Positions 50,331 to 59,806 of a stretch of 64,000 bases of DNA are shown in pieces (position 1 is the stretch's first letter; the number at the start of each line of letters is the position of its first letter). The DNA is from DATJGF01 sp035495315. GTDB taxonomy: Bacteria > Verrucomicrobiota > Verrucomicrobiia > Limisphaerales > UBA8199. Location: positions 1 through 64,000 of the forward strand of contig DATJGF010000151.1 in assembly GCA_035495315.1 (NCBI GenBank), given 5' to 3'. The position numbers were made by a program, and so were the translations under genes. The notes under the pieces were generated by a model. The model worked only from the letters and a program-made list of their open reading frames with translations, made no database searches and was not told where the DNA came from.

Positions 50331-52334
50331 ATGAACAAACCTTCGCAAGATCCGTCATCTGCGGTCCGCATCGGTTTCTACATCTGCCACTGCGGTCATA
50401 ACATCGGCAGTATCGTAGACTGCCCTGCGGTCGCGGCGTACATCGGCAAGCTCCCCGGAGTTGTCCTCTCCCGGGACTACAAATACATGTGCTCGGATCC
50501 AGGCCAGGAACTGATCCAACAGGACATTCGCGAGCACAAACTCAACCGCATTGTGGTTGCCTCCTGTTCGCCGCTATTGCATGAGCACACCTTCCGCACC
50601 GCGACCAAGCGGGGCGGACTGAACCCTTTTTATTTTCAAATGGTGAACGTCCGCGAGCATGACTCGTGGGTCCACACCGATCGAGCCGAGGCGACAGCGA
50701 AGGCGAAAGCCCTCGCGCATGCCGCGGTGCAACGCGTGCGGTTCCATAAGCCGCTCGAAACCATGAGGGTGCCGATCCATCCGGATGTCCTGGTTGTCGG
50801 TGGCGGCATTGCCGGCATCCACGCCGCGCTGACGCTGGGCAATGCCGACAAAAAGGTCTTTCTCGTCGAGCGCGAGCCCAGCATTGGCGGTCACATGGCG
50901 AAGTTTGATAAGACGTTTCCGACGCTCGACTGCGCGGCCTGCATCCTGACCCCGAAGATGTCCGCCGTCCGCTCGCACGAGAATATTACATTATGGACTT
51001 ATTCCGAAGTGGTGAAAGTGGAGGGGTATGTTGGAAATTATAAAGTAACGGTCCGGCGCAAGCCGCGTTATGTGCATGAGGAGCTCTGCGTCGGCTGTCA
51101 GGAGTGCATCAAATCCTGCGTCTATAAGGAACCAAAGTTCGCGGACGAATTCAACGTCGGGTTGAGCAAACGCAAACCAATTTACATTCCGTTCCCGCAG
51201 GCCGTGCCGCAGGTAGTGCTCATCGATCCGGAGCGTTGCTTGCAGGTCAAAACGGGCAAATGCAAAAAGACGTGCCTCGAAGCTTGCGCGGATCGAAAGG
51301 CGATCGACTTCAATCAGAAAGAGGAACTGGTCGAGATCAAAGTGGGGACTATCATCCTGGGGACAGGTTTCCAACTGTTCGACCCGACGCGCATTCCGCA
51401 GTATGGCTATGGGCTGTATCCGAATGTGGTCACGTCACTGGAGTTGGAACGGCTGGTCACCAGTTCGGGGCCCACCGGCGGCGAAATCATTCTGCGTAAC
51501 GGCCAGAAACCCCAGACGGCGGGATTCATTCTCTGCGTCGGGTCGCGTGACATCAAAACGAACCGGTGGTGTTCACGCACCTGTTGCATGCATTCGATGA
51601 AGTTGGCGCAACTGTTCAAGGAACATACCGATGCCGACGTCACTGTTTTCTATATGGATATCCGCGCGCCGGGGAAAGGCTGCGAAGAATTTTATGATAA
51701 GTCCCTTCGCGAAGGCATTCGGTTCGTTCGGGGCCGGGTAGCCGAGGTGACGGACTGGGCGCTGGCGCCGGAGGAGGAAGGAAAGCTGGTGATTCGAGTT
51801 GAGGACACGCTGGCCGGTTTTGTGCGCCGTATTCCGGTAGATATGATCGTGCTCGCAGTCGGCATGGAACCACACACCGATGCTCAAGACGTGAGGCGGA
51901 TGTTCAACTTGAGTTGCAGCACCGAAGGCTGGTTTCTAGAAAAACATCCGAAACTCGCGCCGGTTAGCACGTTTACTGACGGTGTATTCATCGCCGGCTG
52001 TTGCCAGGGGCCTAAAGACATCCCCGATAGCATTGCCCAGGCGGGGGCCGCCGCGGCTGAGGCAATGGCGCTCATCGACAAAGGCTACATCGAACAGGAG
52101 CCCAACACCGCGTATATCGATGAAGAGCATTGTTCCGGTTGTAAGTCGTGCATCTCCCTCTGCCCCTATACAGCGATCTCATTTGATGAAACTAGGCAGA
52201 AGGCCACCATTAATGAAGCCCTCTGCAAGGGATGCGGCACTTGTGTCGCCTCATGTCCCTCGGGCTCAATTGACCAGCACTTGTTTGAGGATGATCAAAT
52301 CTTCAACGAAATCGAAGGCGTCCTGGCGTACTGA
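50331..52334 (+). CDS. hdrA: Heterodisulfide reductase subunit A-like flavoprotein
   Basis: 667 residues, the length of methanogen HdrA. In order: an N-terminal iron-sulfur domain (YICHCGHNIGSIVDCPA, YMCSDPGQ, VVASCSPLLHEHTFR), an FAD Rossmann site (VLVVGGGIAGIHAAL), DKTFPTLDCAACILTPKM, inserted ferredoxin Cys (CVGCQECIKSC and the later CKKTC), and a C-terminal double ferredoxin (CSGCKSCISLCP and CKGCGTCVASCP). HdrA holds the flavin that bifurcates electrons between ferredoxin and HdrB. Its neighbours mvhD, mvhG and mvhA would feed it electrons from H2. Confidence 0.95.
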   Translation: MNKPSQDPSSAVRIGFYICHCGHNIGSIVDCPAVAAYIGKLPGVVLSRDYKYMCSDPGQELIQQDIREHKLNRIVVASCSPLLHEHTFRTATKRGGLNPFYFQMVNVREHDSWVHTDRAEATAKAKALAHAAVQRVRFHKPLETMRVPIHPDVLVVGGGIAGIHAALTLGNADKKVFLVEREPSIGGHMAKFDKTFPTLDCAACILTPKMSAVRSHENITLWTYSEVVKVEGYVGNYKVTVRRKPRYVHEELCVGCQECIKSCVYKEPKFADEFNVGLSKRKPIYIPFPQAVPQVVLIDPERCLQVKTGKCKKTCLEACADRKAIDFNQKEELVEIKVGTIILGTGFQLFDPTRIPQYGYGLYPNVVTSLELERLVTSSGPTGGEIILRNGQKPQTAGFILCVGSRDIKTNRWCSRTCCMHSMKLAQLFKEHTDADVTVFYMDIRAPGKGCEEFYDKSLREGIRFVRGRVAEVTDWALAPEEEGKLVIRVEDTLAGFVRRIPVDMIVLAVGMEPHTDAQDVRRMFNLSCSTEGWFLEKHPKLAPVSTFTDGVFIAGCCQGPKDIPDSIAQAGAAAAEAMALIDKGYIEQEPNTAYIDEEHCSGCKSCISLCPYTAISFDETRQKATINEALCKGCGTCVASCPSGSIDQHLFEDDQIFNEIEGVLAY

Positions 52335-52338
52335 CAAT

Positions 52339-52366
52339 CCGAAATCCGAATCTCGAAACCCAAACA
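52339..52366. repeat. Heptad array after hdrA
   Basis: CCGAAAT CCGAATC TCGAAAC CCAAACA begins 5 bp after the hdrA stop. Same unit family as the array at the hdrB 3' end. Confidence 0.75.
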
Positions 52367-52423
52367 AATTCAAAATACCAGAAAGTTGAACGAGAAATGG
52401 CAGGTAAATCCCAGTGCTAATCC

Positions 52424-52951
52424 ATGAAATTGCAGCCCTCATCTCCCGTTAGTGCCAGCGCTGTCCAATCCTCCTGGCAACCTCGGCTCGTGGCGTTTTT
52501 CTGCAACTGGTGCACCTATACCGCTGCGGACCTTGCCGGAGTTTCCCGACTCAAGTACGCGACCAACATCCGCGTTATCCGCTTAATGTGTTCCGGCCGA
52601 GTCGATCCGCAATTTGTCCTGGAGGCGTTTGCCAAAGGGGCCGATGGCGTGCTGATTGGCGGCTGTCACCCGGGCGACTGCCACTACGTGGAGGGCAACT
52701 ACAAAACATTACGCCGATTTGAGCTGCTGCGACGAATGCTGAACGATCTTGGCATCGAAGAAAAAAGGCTGCGACTGGAATGGATCTCCGCCAGCGAAGG
52801 CGAGAAGGTGCGAACGGTGGTGAACGAAATGGTTCAACAACTCGCTGCTCTCGGGCCATTAAGCCTGCCGAACAGGTTCGAGGATTGGGACAAAGAAACG
52901 GACGGACTGGAACAAGAGGCAAAACGCGAGCCCGCCGCAGTCCCGTGTTGA
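52424..52951 (+). CDS. mvhD: Hydrogenase iron-sulfur subunit MvhD
   Basis: 175 residues. AFFCNWCTYTAADLAG, RLMCSGRVDPQFVLEAF and GCHPGDCHYVEGNY are the conserved cysteine motifs of the MvhD/FlpD family, which binds a 2Fe-2S cluster and links the hydrogenase to HdrA. The family core is about 130 residues; here a short Ser-rich N-terminus and a charged C-terminal tail (about 145-175) are added. Confidence 0.94.
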   Translation: MKLQPSSPVSASAVQSSWQPRLVAFFCNWCTYTAADLAGVSRLKYATNIRVIRLMCSGRVDPQFVLEAFAKGADGVLIGGCHPGDCHYVEGNYKTLRRFELLRRMLNDLGIEEKRLRLEWISASEGEKVRTVVNEMVQQLAALGPLSLPNRFEDWDKETDGLEQEAKREPAAVPC

Positions 52952-52998
52952 ACGGCAGTGGGTCACAATCGAGCCCCACACTTTAATGCTGAGAGTTT

Positions 52999-53081
52999 TA
53001 TGGCCACGAGAGAACACCAAGAGCACAAAGACCACTTAATTCGATCAATCTTTGTGCACTTTGTGTTCTTTCGTGGCCATA
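52999..53081. repeat. Palindromic element with 33-bp arms between mvhD and mvhG
   Basis: Arms 52999-53031 and 53049-53081 pair at 30 of 33 positions around a 17-base centre (ends TATGGCCACGA / TCGTGGCCATA). It fills most of the 149-bp gap between two co-dependent subunit genes and could act as a processing, attenuation or partial termination site. Confidence 0.85.
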
Positions 53082-53100
53082 CCGGTTAAGAAATTGATTT

Positions 53101-54081
53101 ATGAGTGCCTCCAAGCCCAAAGTTGCGTTTTATTGGTGCGCCTCTTGCGGCGGCTGCGACGAGGCGATTGTCGATCTAGCTGAAGATATTCTTGGCGTCG
53201 TCGATGCAGTCGACATCGTGATGTGGCCCTGCGCGATGGATTTCAAACGGGCGGACTTGGAGTCCATGCCTGACAAATCCATCGTTGCCACGCTGCTCAA
53301 TGGCGCCATCCGCAGCAGCGAGCAGGAGGAGATGGCCCGGCTGCTTCGCCGCAAAAGTCAGTATTTGCTAGCCTATGGTGCCTGCGCTCAGCTTGGGGGT
53401 ATTCCAGGCCTGGCCAACCAGTTTTCACGCGAGGATTTGCTCAACTACATTTACGAAGCGGCACCCACCGTTGTGAATGAGTCCAAAATCCGGCCACAGC
53501 TGGAAACTGAGGAGAAAGGGCACCCGCTTAGTCTCCCGGAACTGAGGGGCATGGTACGGGCGTTGGACCAGGTTGTTGAAGTTGACTATTACGTCCCGGG
53601 CTGCCCGCCGACACCTCAAATCACCAAAGCAGCCGTCGGCGCTCTGCTGCAGGGCAAGTTGCCGGCGAAAGGCAGTGTGTTGGCGCCGGATATCGCGTTA
53701 TGCGACCAGTGTCCGCGCAAAGCGACTAAACCGGCCGACGTAAAGTTCACCGGCTTTAAACGTCCCCACCTGACGGAAACCGATCCGAACGAGTGTCTTT
53801 TGGCACAAGGGATTTTGTGCATGGGGCCAGCCACACGCGGCGGCTGCGAAGCGCTTTGTCCTCGCGGTGGCATGCCGTGCACGGGGTGTTTTGGCCCGAC
53901 CTCGCGCGTACGGGATCAGGGAGCGAAAATGCTATCGTCGATTTGCGCCAATATGGCAGCCAAGGAAGAGAAGGAAATCGCGCAGGTTTTGGTCGGAATT
54001 CCAGACCCGGTCGGCACGTTTTACCGTTACGGACTGCCGAAAAGCCTCCTGCGGCGAAAAGTGAGTCTGGACTACAGTTAA
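53101..54081 (+). CDS. mvhG: Group 3c [NiFe]-hydrogenase small subunit MvhG
   Basis: 326 residues. WCASCGGCDEAIVDL holds the proximal cluster Cys, with GACAQLGGIPGLAN and YYVPGCPPTPQ as further ligands. The C-terminal part carries the medial and distal Cys (LCDQCPRK, RGGCEALCP, MPCTGCFGP). There is no Tat signal, so the enzyme is cytosolic, as expected for group 3. It passes electrons from the NiFe site to MvhD. Confidence 0.95.
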   Translation: MSASKPKVAFYWCASCGGCDEAIVDLAEDILGVVDAVDIVMWPCAMDFKRADLESMPDKSIVATLLNGAIRSSEQEEMARLLRRKSQYLLAYGACAQLGGIPGLANQFSREDLLNYIYEAAPTVVNESKIRPQLETEEKGHPLSLPELRGMVRALDQVVEVDYYVPGCPPTPQITKAAVGALLQGKLPAKGSVLAPDIALCDQCPRKATKPADVKFTGFKRPHLTETDPNECLLAQGILCMGPATRGGCEALCPRGGMPCTGCFGPTSRVRDQGAKMLSSICANMAAKEEKEIAQVLVGIPDPVGTFYRYGLPKSLLRRKVSLDYS

Positions 54082-54098
54082 CGCTTTTGATTCACGCC

Positions 54099-55625
54099 AT
54101 GAACACAGCCGCTCAACAGGTCTGGAATGAAGGCAACCGCAACGCCAACGCGAGGGCACTCCAACGGCGCCGCTTCACAATTGATCCGATTACGCGCCTG
54201 GAAGGCCATGGCAAGATAGAGATTTTTCTGGACGACCAGGGTGACGTCGAACACGCATACCTCCAAATCCCCGAATTGCGCGGTTTCGAGGTATTCAGCC
54301 GCGGACGGCCCGCGGAAGATATGCCCCAGATTACGAGTCGGATCTGCGGCGTCTGTCCGACCGCGCATCACATGGCCGCTACCAAAGCGCTCGACGACCT
54401 CTTTCAAGTCGAACCCCCGCCGGCTGCGCGGAAGATTCGCGAACTCGTGTATAACGCGTTCATGATAGAGGACCATGCGCTGCATGTATATCTGCTGGGC
54501 GGTCCGGATTTCATTGTCGGCCCGGATGCGCCGAAAGAGCAGCGCAACGTGGTTGGTGTGGTGCAGAAAGTGGGAATCGAGGTGGGCAAGAAAGTGATTT
54601 CCATGCGGCGTCGTCTCCGTGAATTGATCGCCTATTTCGGCGGAAAGGTAATTCATCCAGTGCTCGGTCTGCCGGGCGGAGTTTCCAAGGGGCTCAAAGT
54701 AGAGGATCTGCCGCAATTCCAGGTGCTCGCGAAGGACGCCTTCGAGTTCGCTCTTTTCACGCTGCAAGTCTTCAAAGACATCGTGCTGCGGAATGCGCAC
54801 TACGTAAACCTGATCCGTTCGGAGGCCTTCACGCACCGCACATACTATCTCGGGCTGGTGGACGGCGACAACAAAGTGAATTTTTACGACGGTTTGTTGC
54901 GGGTCGTCGACTTCGAGGGCAAGGAATATGCCAAATTTGCCGCACGGCAGTACGCCGACTTTATTGCGGAACATGTCGAGACATGGAGCTACGTGAAGTT
55001 CTGCTATTTGAAGCCACTGGGTTGGCACGGTTTCGAGGAATCCGCTACGGGCAGCATCTATGCCGTGGCGCCGCTCGCCCGCTTGAACGTCGCCGAGGGT
55101 ATGGCCACCCCTAACGCGCAAAAGGCTTACGAGGAATTCTTTAGTATTCTCGGAGCCAAGCCGGTGCACCACACCCTGGCCAATCACTGGGCTCGCATCG
55201 TCGAAATGATCTATGCGGCAGAGCGGATGCTCGAACTGGTCAACGATCCTGAGATCACCCACCGCAAAATCCGCGAAATTCCCAAAGCTAAACCAAGATC
55301 GGGAATCGGGGTCGTTGAAGCACCGCGCGGAACGTTGTTTCACCACTTTGAAACGGACGACCAGGGTCTGATTACCAAAGCCAACCTGATAGTCGCTACG
55401 CAGAACAATGCGGCACGCATCGCGATGAGCGTTGATAAGGCGGCCCGTGGCCTGATTAAGAAAGGGCAGATCAACGAAGGTTTGCTCAACATGGTCGAAA
55501 TGGCTTTCCGCGCTTATGACCCCTGCTTTGGCTGCGCGACACATGCACTGCCGGGGCATGTGCCGTTGCAGGTGAACATCTATGATCGGAAGCGCCGGCT
55601 TTTGCGCCAGCTGATTCAATCCTGA
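54099..55625 (+). CDS. mvhA: Group 3c [NiFe]-hydrogenase large subunit MvhA
   Basis: 508 residues from ATG 54099, 17 bp after mvhG; the frame is open further upstream, but that region is mvhG. The NiFe ligands are complete: RICGVC (C83, C86) and DPCFGCATH (C476, C479, H482). The 26 residues after H482 are the C-terminal peptide removed by the maturation protease, whose gene starts 1 bp after this stop. ITRLEGHGKIEIFLDD at the N-terminus is the usual large-subunit start. It activates H2 in the cytosol. Confidence 0.96.
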   Translation: MNTAAQQVWNEGNRNANARALQRRRFTIDPITRLEGHGKIEIFLDDQGDVEHAYLQIPELRGFEVFSRGRPAEDMPQITSRICGVCPTAHHMAATKALDDLFQVEPPPAARKIRELVYNAFMIEDHALHVYLLGGPDFIVGPDAPKEQRNVVGVVQKVGIEVGKKVISMRRRLRELIAYFGGKVIHPVLGLPGGVSKGLKVEDLPQFQVLAKDAFEFALFTLQVFKDIVLRNAHYVNLIRSEAFTHRTYYLGLVDGDNKVNFYDGLLRVVDFEGKEYAKFAARQYADFIAEHVETWSYVKFCYLKPLGWHGFEESATGSIYAVAPLARLNVAEGMATPNAQKAYEEFFSILGAKPVHHTLANHWARIVEMIYAAERMLELVNDPEITHRKIREIPKAKPRSGIGVVEAPRGTLFHHFETDDQGLITKANLIVATQNNAARIAMSVDKAARGLIKKGQINEGLLNMVEMAFRAYDPCFGCATHALPGHVPLQVNIYDRKRRLLRQLIQS

Positions 55626-55626
55626 A

Positions 55627-56229
55627 ATGCGGGCCACGAAATTCCCCTCAGCCCGTCCCTCTCCCAAAGGGAGAGGGAGAGCTCCCGGACTCGAAACCGT
55701 CAAACGTGGTCCGTCGCCAAACCGAAACATCTTATTACCATGCTCTCTCCACCACCGGCGCCACTCGGCTTCGACCCTCCTGCTGGGTCTAGGCAATGAT
55801 ATCATGACCGACGATGCGATTGGGGTGCGGATTGCCCGGGCTGCGCGGGCGCGCCTTGCCGGCTGCAAAGATATCGCCGTTGCGGAATCGACTGAAATGG
55901 GTCTGGCACTGCTGGATTTGGTAGTGGGCTTCGATCAGGTTGTAGTGGTTGATGCGATACAAACCGGCAGGGTTCCTGCAGGTTTCCTGCATGAAATCGA
56001 CTCGAATCAGTTACCTCGAGGAGCTACTCGCTCGCCTCATTTCGTCGGTTTGGGCGAAATCCTGGCGTTGGGCCGGGAACTCGGATTGGCGGTGCCGAAG
56101 CATGTGAAAATTATCGCGGTTGAAGTCCAGGATCCGTATACGGTCGGCACACAAATGACACCAGCTCTGGAGGACGCTTTGCCCGGCGCAGTTGAGCGAA
56201 TCGTCAGACTCTTAGCCGATGAGTGGTGA
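55627..56229 (+). CDS. Hydrogenase maturation protease (HycI/HoxW/HyaD family)
   Basis: The protease core starts at LLLGLGNDIMTDDAIG and continues with the Ni-sensing Glu in ESTEMGLALLDL, the Asp in VVVVDAI and the His in SPHFVGLGE. It should cut the C-terminal peptide of MvhA. The start is unclear. The only upstream start codon in frame is ATG 55627, giving a 200-residue protein with a 49-residue extension that runs through a CCCTCTCCC-AAA-GGGAGAGGG palindrome (55657-55677). Either the repeat invaded the gene and is translated, or initiation uses a rare codon near 55,780. Confidence 0.88.
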   Translation: MRATKFPSARPSPKGRGRAPGLETVKRGPSPNRNILLPCSLHHRRHSASTLLLGLGNDIMTDDAIGVRIARAARARLAGCKDIAVAESTEMGLALLDLVVGFDQVVVVDAIQTGRVPAGFLHEIDSNQLPRGATRSPHFVGLGEILALGRELGLAVPKHVKIIAVEVQDPYTVGTQMTPALEDALPGAVERIVRLLADEW

Positions 56230-56272
56230 TCTTTGGATGTTGACACCGCTGCGCTCCCAGCTAGGGTCAACC

Positions 56273-57235
56273 ATGGTGAGTCGGGCCAAATGTCAGTGTT
56301 TTTCGTCGCGCGCAGTTTTTCTGAAATTTCTTTTGCTCTGTGTGATTGCGGCGCCCGAGCTTGTGTCAAATTATGCGCGAGCCTCTACTGGCCTGGTGAT
56401 TTATCAAACAGGCTTTGAGGCCAATGAAGGTTACAACACCAACCTGGATCTGGTTGGCCAAAATGGATGGGTGGGGGCCGGCTCCGGCGGAAATGGACTG
56501 GTTACCGACTTTTTCCCTAAGCGCGGGCAACAAGCGTATGTAGGTTTCGCACCGCCTAACGCGGGCGATTCCAATCTCTTTGTTTATCTGCCCCTGAACA
56601 GGAATGTGTCCCAAGCTCATTTCGCGGTCACGATGGCAATTGCCGATTCGAGTAATACGAACTACGACGACTTTTATTGGACCGTTTATAATCGGCATGG
56701 AGATCCATTCTTTATCCTGGATTTCGATAATGCTGATTTCAGGTTGTATTACGCGTTGGACGGTACTAACGCATGGGTTTGGTCGGGCCTCAAGTTCAGC
56801 AATGCAGTGCCTTACAATTTAACGATGGATCTTGATTTCGCGGCGAACCGATGGAGTGCCACCTTTAATGGAGCGACGGTGGCCAGCAACAAACCGATTA
56901 CTACAATCAACTCACCGTTGAACCTGGGTGATATCGACGCGGCCTGGGTGATCAAAAAGCCGAATACCCCTGGCGATAATTTTATGGTATTTGACGACTA
57001 TTCCGTCTCAGGTGCGGTTGCGCCACCGCAGTTAAGGATGCTCGCAGCAAGCCCAGGCCTTGCGGCCCTTCGGCTTTATGCTGAGACAGATAACCGCTTC
57101 GCAATTGAAGCCTCTACCAACCTGGCAAATTGGGTTGCGCTTAAAACTAATACTGCGACGGGAGGTTCCTTCGATTACGTCGACAATACTACGGGAATGC
57201 GCGGACGCTATTATCGCGCTCGTTGGGTTCCGTAA
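56273..57235 (+). CDS. Exported protein within the hydrogenase cluster, LamG-like, unknown role
   Basis: About 320 residues from ATG 56273; earlier in-frame ATGs at 56219 and 56237 are possible. A signal peptide (AVFLKFLLLCVIAAPELVSN) leads to a jelly-roll-like domain (VIYQTGFEANEGYNTNLDLV at the start, DDYSVSG at the end). A C-terminal module of the kind RFAIEASTNLANWVAL...YYRARWVP follows; such a module ends many secreted Verrucomicrobiota proteins. Nothing in it suggests hydrogenase maturation. It sits between the protease gene and hypF in the same direction. Confidence 0.75.
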   Translation: MVSRAKCQCFSSRAVFLKFLLLCVIAAPELVSNYARASTGLVIYQTGFEANEGYNTNLDLVGQNGWVGAGSGGNGLVTDFFPKRGQQAYVGFAPPNAGDSNLFVYLPLNRNVSQAHFAVTMAIADSSNTNYDDFYWTVYNRHGDPFFILDFDNADFRLYYALDGTNAWVWSGLKFSNAVPYNLTMDLDFAANRWSATFNGATVASNKPITTINSPLNLGDIDAAWVIKKPNTPGDNFMVFDDYSVSGAVAPPQLRMLAASPGLAALRLYAETDNRFAIEASTNLANWVALKTNTATGGSFDYVDNTTGMRGRYYRARWVP

Positions 57236-57306
57236 AGAGTTGAGTGTCAGGCGTGCTGATGGCAGGTTTGCCAAAAACCGGTCAAACCTGAAGGGACTTC
57301 TGAGAG

Positions 57307-59712
57307 ATGGACCCCGCCGATGCACAAATCAAAACTTCTACCTCGCACGCGACGCGCTTAAAGCTGGCGATCCGCGGAGCAGTTCAGGGTGTCGGTTTTC
57401 GGCCCTTCATTTTTCGGCTGGCGACAGAATTGCGATTGGCGGGCTGGGTAAACAATTCGCCTCAAGGTGTTTTTATTGAAGCAGAGGGATCGCGAGCTGA
57501 TTTAGAAGCATTTCTGCTTCGCGTGGAAAAGGAACGACCCGCGCGAAGCTTTATCCAAAGCCTCGAGGCGACCTGGCTCGACCCGATTAATTATTCCCGG
57601 TTCGAAATCCGTGACAGCGAAACGGCGGGAGCTAAAACGGCTTTCGTACTGCCCGACATCGCGACTTGCCCCGACTGTCTTCAGGAAATCTTCGACCCCA
57701 AAAATCGCCGTTACGAATATCCTTTCACCAACTGCACCAATTGCGGACCGCGCTTCAGCATCATCGAGGCCCTGCCTTACGATCGGGCAAACACATCGAT
57801 GAAAAAATTTCGCATGTGCGACCAATGCCAGGCCGAATACGACGACCCAACCAATCGTCGCTTCCATGCACAACCGAACGCCTGCTCGGTCTGTGGGCCT
57901 CAGCTCGAGCTTTGGGATCCCGCCGGGCAAGCCGTCACCAAGCCCGGCAAGGAAGCGCTTCTAGGCGCAGCGGCAGCGATTCGCTCCGGAAAAATCCTGG
58001 CATTGAAAGGTCTCGGGGGCTATCAACTTATGGTTGCAGCACACGACGAGACTGCGGTGCAACGGCTGCGCGACTTGAAACACCGGGAGGAGAAACCCTT
58101 CGCATTGATGTTCCCTTCGCTCGAATCCGCGAAAACTGTTTGTGTCATTTCGCCTCTGGAAGAGCGCTTGATCTGCGCACCGGAAGCCCCGATTGTCCTC
58201 CTCCATCGCAAACAGGGAATCGCAAACGCGCCGACTGCACCCGGCATTACATCTTTGGTCGCGCCCGGCAATCCGAACCTCGGCGTGATGCTGCCTTACA
58301 CACCATTGCATCATGTTTTGCTTTCGCTGTTGGGATTTCCGGTGGTCGCTACGAGCGGCAATCTGAGCGACGAACCAATTTGCATCACGGAGAGTGAGGC
58401 TCTGGAACGCCTGGGCCCACTGGCCGATCTCTTTCTCGTGCATAATCGGCCCATCATTCGGCATGTGGACGACTCAATAGTCCGCATCATGGCGGGGCGG
58501 GAACTGGTACTACGGCGGGCACGAGGATATGCGCCTTTACCCGTAATCCTGGATCGCATCGCCACACCTGGCAGTCCTCCAGTCCAACTCCCCACCATCA
58601 TCGCCGTCGGAGCTCATTTGAAAAATACAGTCGCTCTGGCCATAGGTACCAATGCCTTCCTCAGTCAGCACATCGGCGATTTGGAAACTGACCAGGCTTA
58701 TACCGCATTTCGTCGTGTCATAACTGACCTGGAACAACTCTATGAAGCGGACCCTGAGGTGATAGCAGCAGATGCACACCCGGATTATCTGTCCACAAAA
58801 TTTGCGCGGGAGTTGGCCTCACAAAATACCAGGTTGCGGTATTGCAGCGTGCAGCATCATCTGGCGCATGTGCTCGCGTGCATGACCGAAAATGAACTGC
58901 GTCATTCGGTTCTTGGCGTTTCCTGGGATGGCACCGGCTACGGCCCTGACCAAACGATTTGGGGCGGAGAATTCTTTATTGTGGACGAAGATTCGTGGTC
59001 ACGAGTCGCCCACTTCCGTCCCTTTAGACTTCCGGGAGGCGAGCGAGCGATCAAAGAACCACGTCGGACTGCTATTGGTCTATTATTTGAAATGCTCGGC
59101 GTGGCCGCGTTCGAGAGGAGTGACCTCGCCCCGGTGACGTCCTTCTCCACTTCCGAACGCAACTCCCTTGAACGGATGCTCGTCCAGCGTTTCAACTCGC
59201 CGATTACCTCCAGCGTCGGGCGGCTCTTTGACGCTATCTCGTCGCTGATAGGCCAACGCCAGTTCGTCCGCTTTGAAGGACAAGCCGCTATGGAACTGGA
59301 GTTTGCACTTGAGGGTCTTGAAATCGATGAGTTTTACCAGTTGCCCTTGTCATCTTCGAACTCGGCCATTCTCACGCAGGCTAGCGGCCTGATCTTAGAC
59401 TGGGCTCCCCTGATCAAGTCTGTTTTGGCAGACCTTAAAAATCATGTTTCGATCGGCAACATCTCCGCCAAGTTCCACAATGGGCTAATCGAAGCTATCA
59501 TCGAGGTGGCTCGCCTTTTCGACCAGGAATACGTTGCCCTCTCAGGTGGCTGCTTCCAAAACCGTTACCTGACTGAACGCGCGGTGCGACGCTTGCGCGA
59601 GGAAGGATTCCGCTCCTATTGGCATCAGCGCGTCCCGCCGAATGACGGTGGAATTGCATTGGGCCAACTGGCGGCAGCCGCGCGGGAGAATTGGAAAGGG
59701 GCAAAAGGATGA
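57307..59712 (+). CDS. hypF: Carbamoyltransferase HypF
   Basis: 801 residues. In order: acylphosphatase domain (IRGAVQGVGFRPFIF), two zinc fingers (CPDCLQEIFD with NCTNCGPRFS, and CDQCQAEYDD with CSVCGPQ), a YrdC-like domain (GKILALKGLGGYQLMVAA) and a Kae1-like domain (VQHHLAHVLACMTEN, LSGGCFQNRYLTERAV). It makes the thiocarbamate on HypE that becomes the CN ligands of the NiFe site. Full length. Confidence 0.96.
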   Translation: MDPADAQIKTSTSHATRLKLAIRGAVQGVGFRPFIFRLATELRLAGWVNNSPQGVFIEAEGSRADLEAFLLRVEKERPARSFIQSLEATWLDPINYSRFEIRDSETAGAKTAFVLPDIATCPDCLQEIFDPKNRRYEYPFTNCTNCGPRFSIIEALPYDRANTSMKKFRMCDQCQAEYDDPTNRRFHAQPNACSVCGPQLELWDPAGQAVTKPGKEALLGAAAAIRSGKILALKGLGGYQLMVAAHDETAVQRLRDLKHREEKPFALMFPSLESAKTVCVISPLEERLICAPEAPIVLLHRKQGIANAPTAPGITSLVAPGNPNLGVMLPYTPLHHVLLSLLGFPVVATSGNLSDEPICITESEALERLGPLADLFLVHNRPIIRHVDDSIVRIMAGRELVLRRARGYAPLPVILDRIATPGSPPVQLPTIIAVGAHLKNTVALAIGTNAFLSQHIGDLETDQAYTAFRRVITDLEQLYEADPEVIAADAHPDYLSTKFARELASQNTRLRYCSVQHHLAHVLACMTENELRHSVLGVSWDGTGYGPDQTIWGGEFFIVDEDSWSRVAHFRPFRLPGGERAIKEPRRTAIGLLFEMLGVAAFERSDLAPVTSFSTSERNSLERMLVQRFNSPITSSVGRLFDAISSLIGQRQFVRFEGQAAMELEFALEGLEIDEFYQLPLSSSNSAILTQASGLILDWAPLIKSVLADLKNHVSIGNISAKFHNGLIEAIIEVARLFDQEYVALSGGCFQNRYLTERAVRRLREEGFRSYWHQRVPPNDGGIALGQLAAAARENWKGAKG

Positions 59713-59806
59713 CGACGAAAGCCCGCACGATTTTCCCGTCTTGCAGTTCGACGGAATTACGGCTCAGCGTTGCCGCCCTGCGCGTCAGAGTGTAGGCTGG
59801 TTAGCG

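Noticed and set aside
54078..55868. 596-codon open frame on the minus strand opposite the hydrogenase large subunit
   Set aside because: It mirrors mvhA codon for codon, has no recognisable domain, and mvhA is certain.
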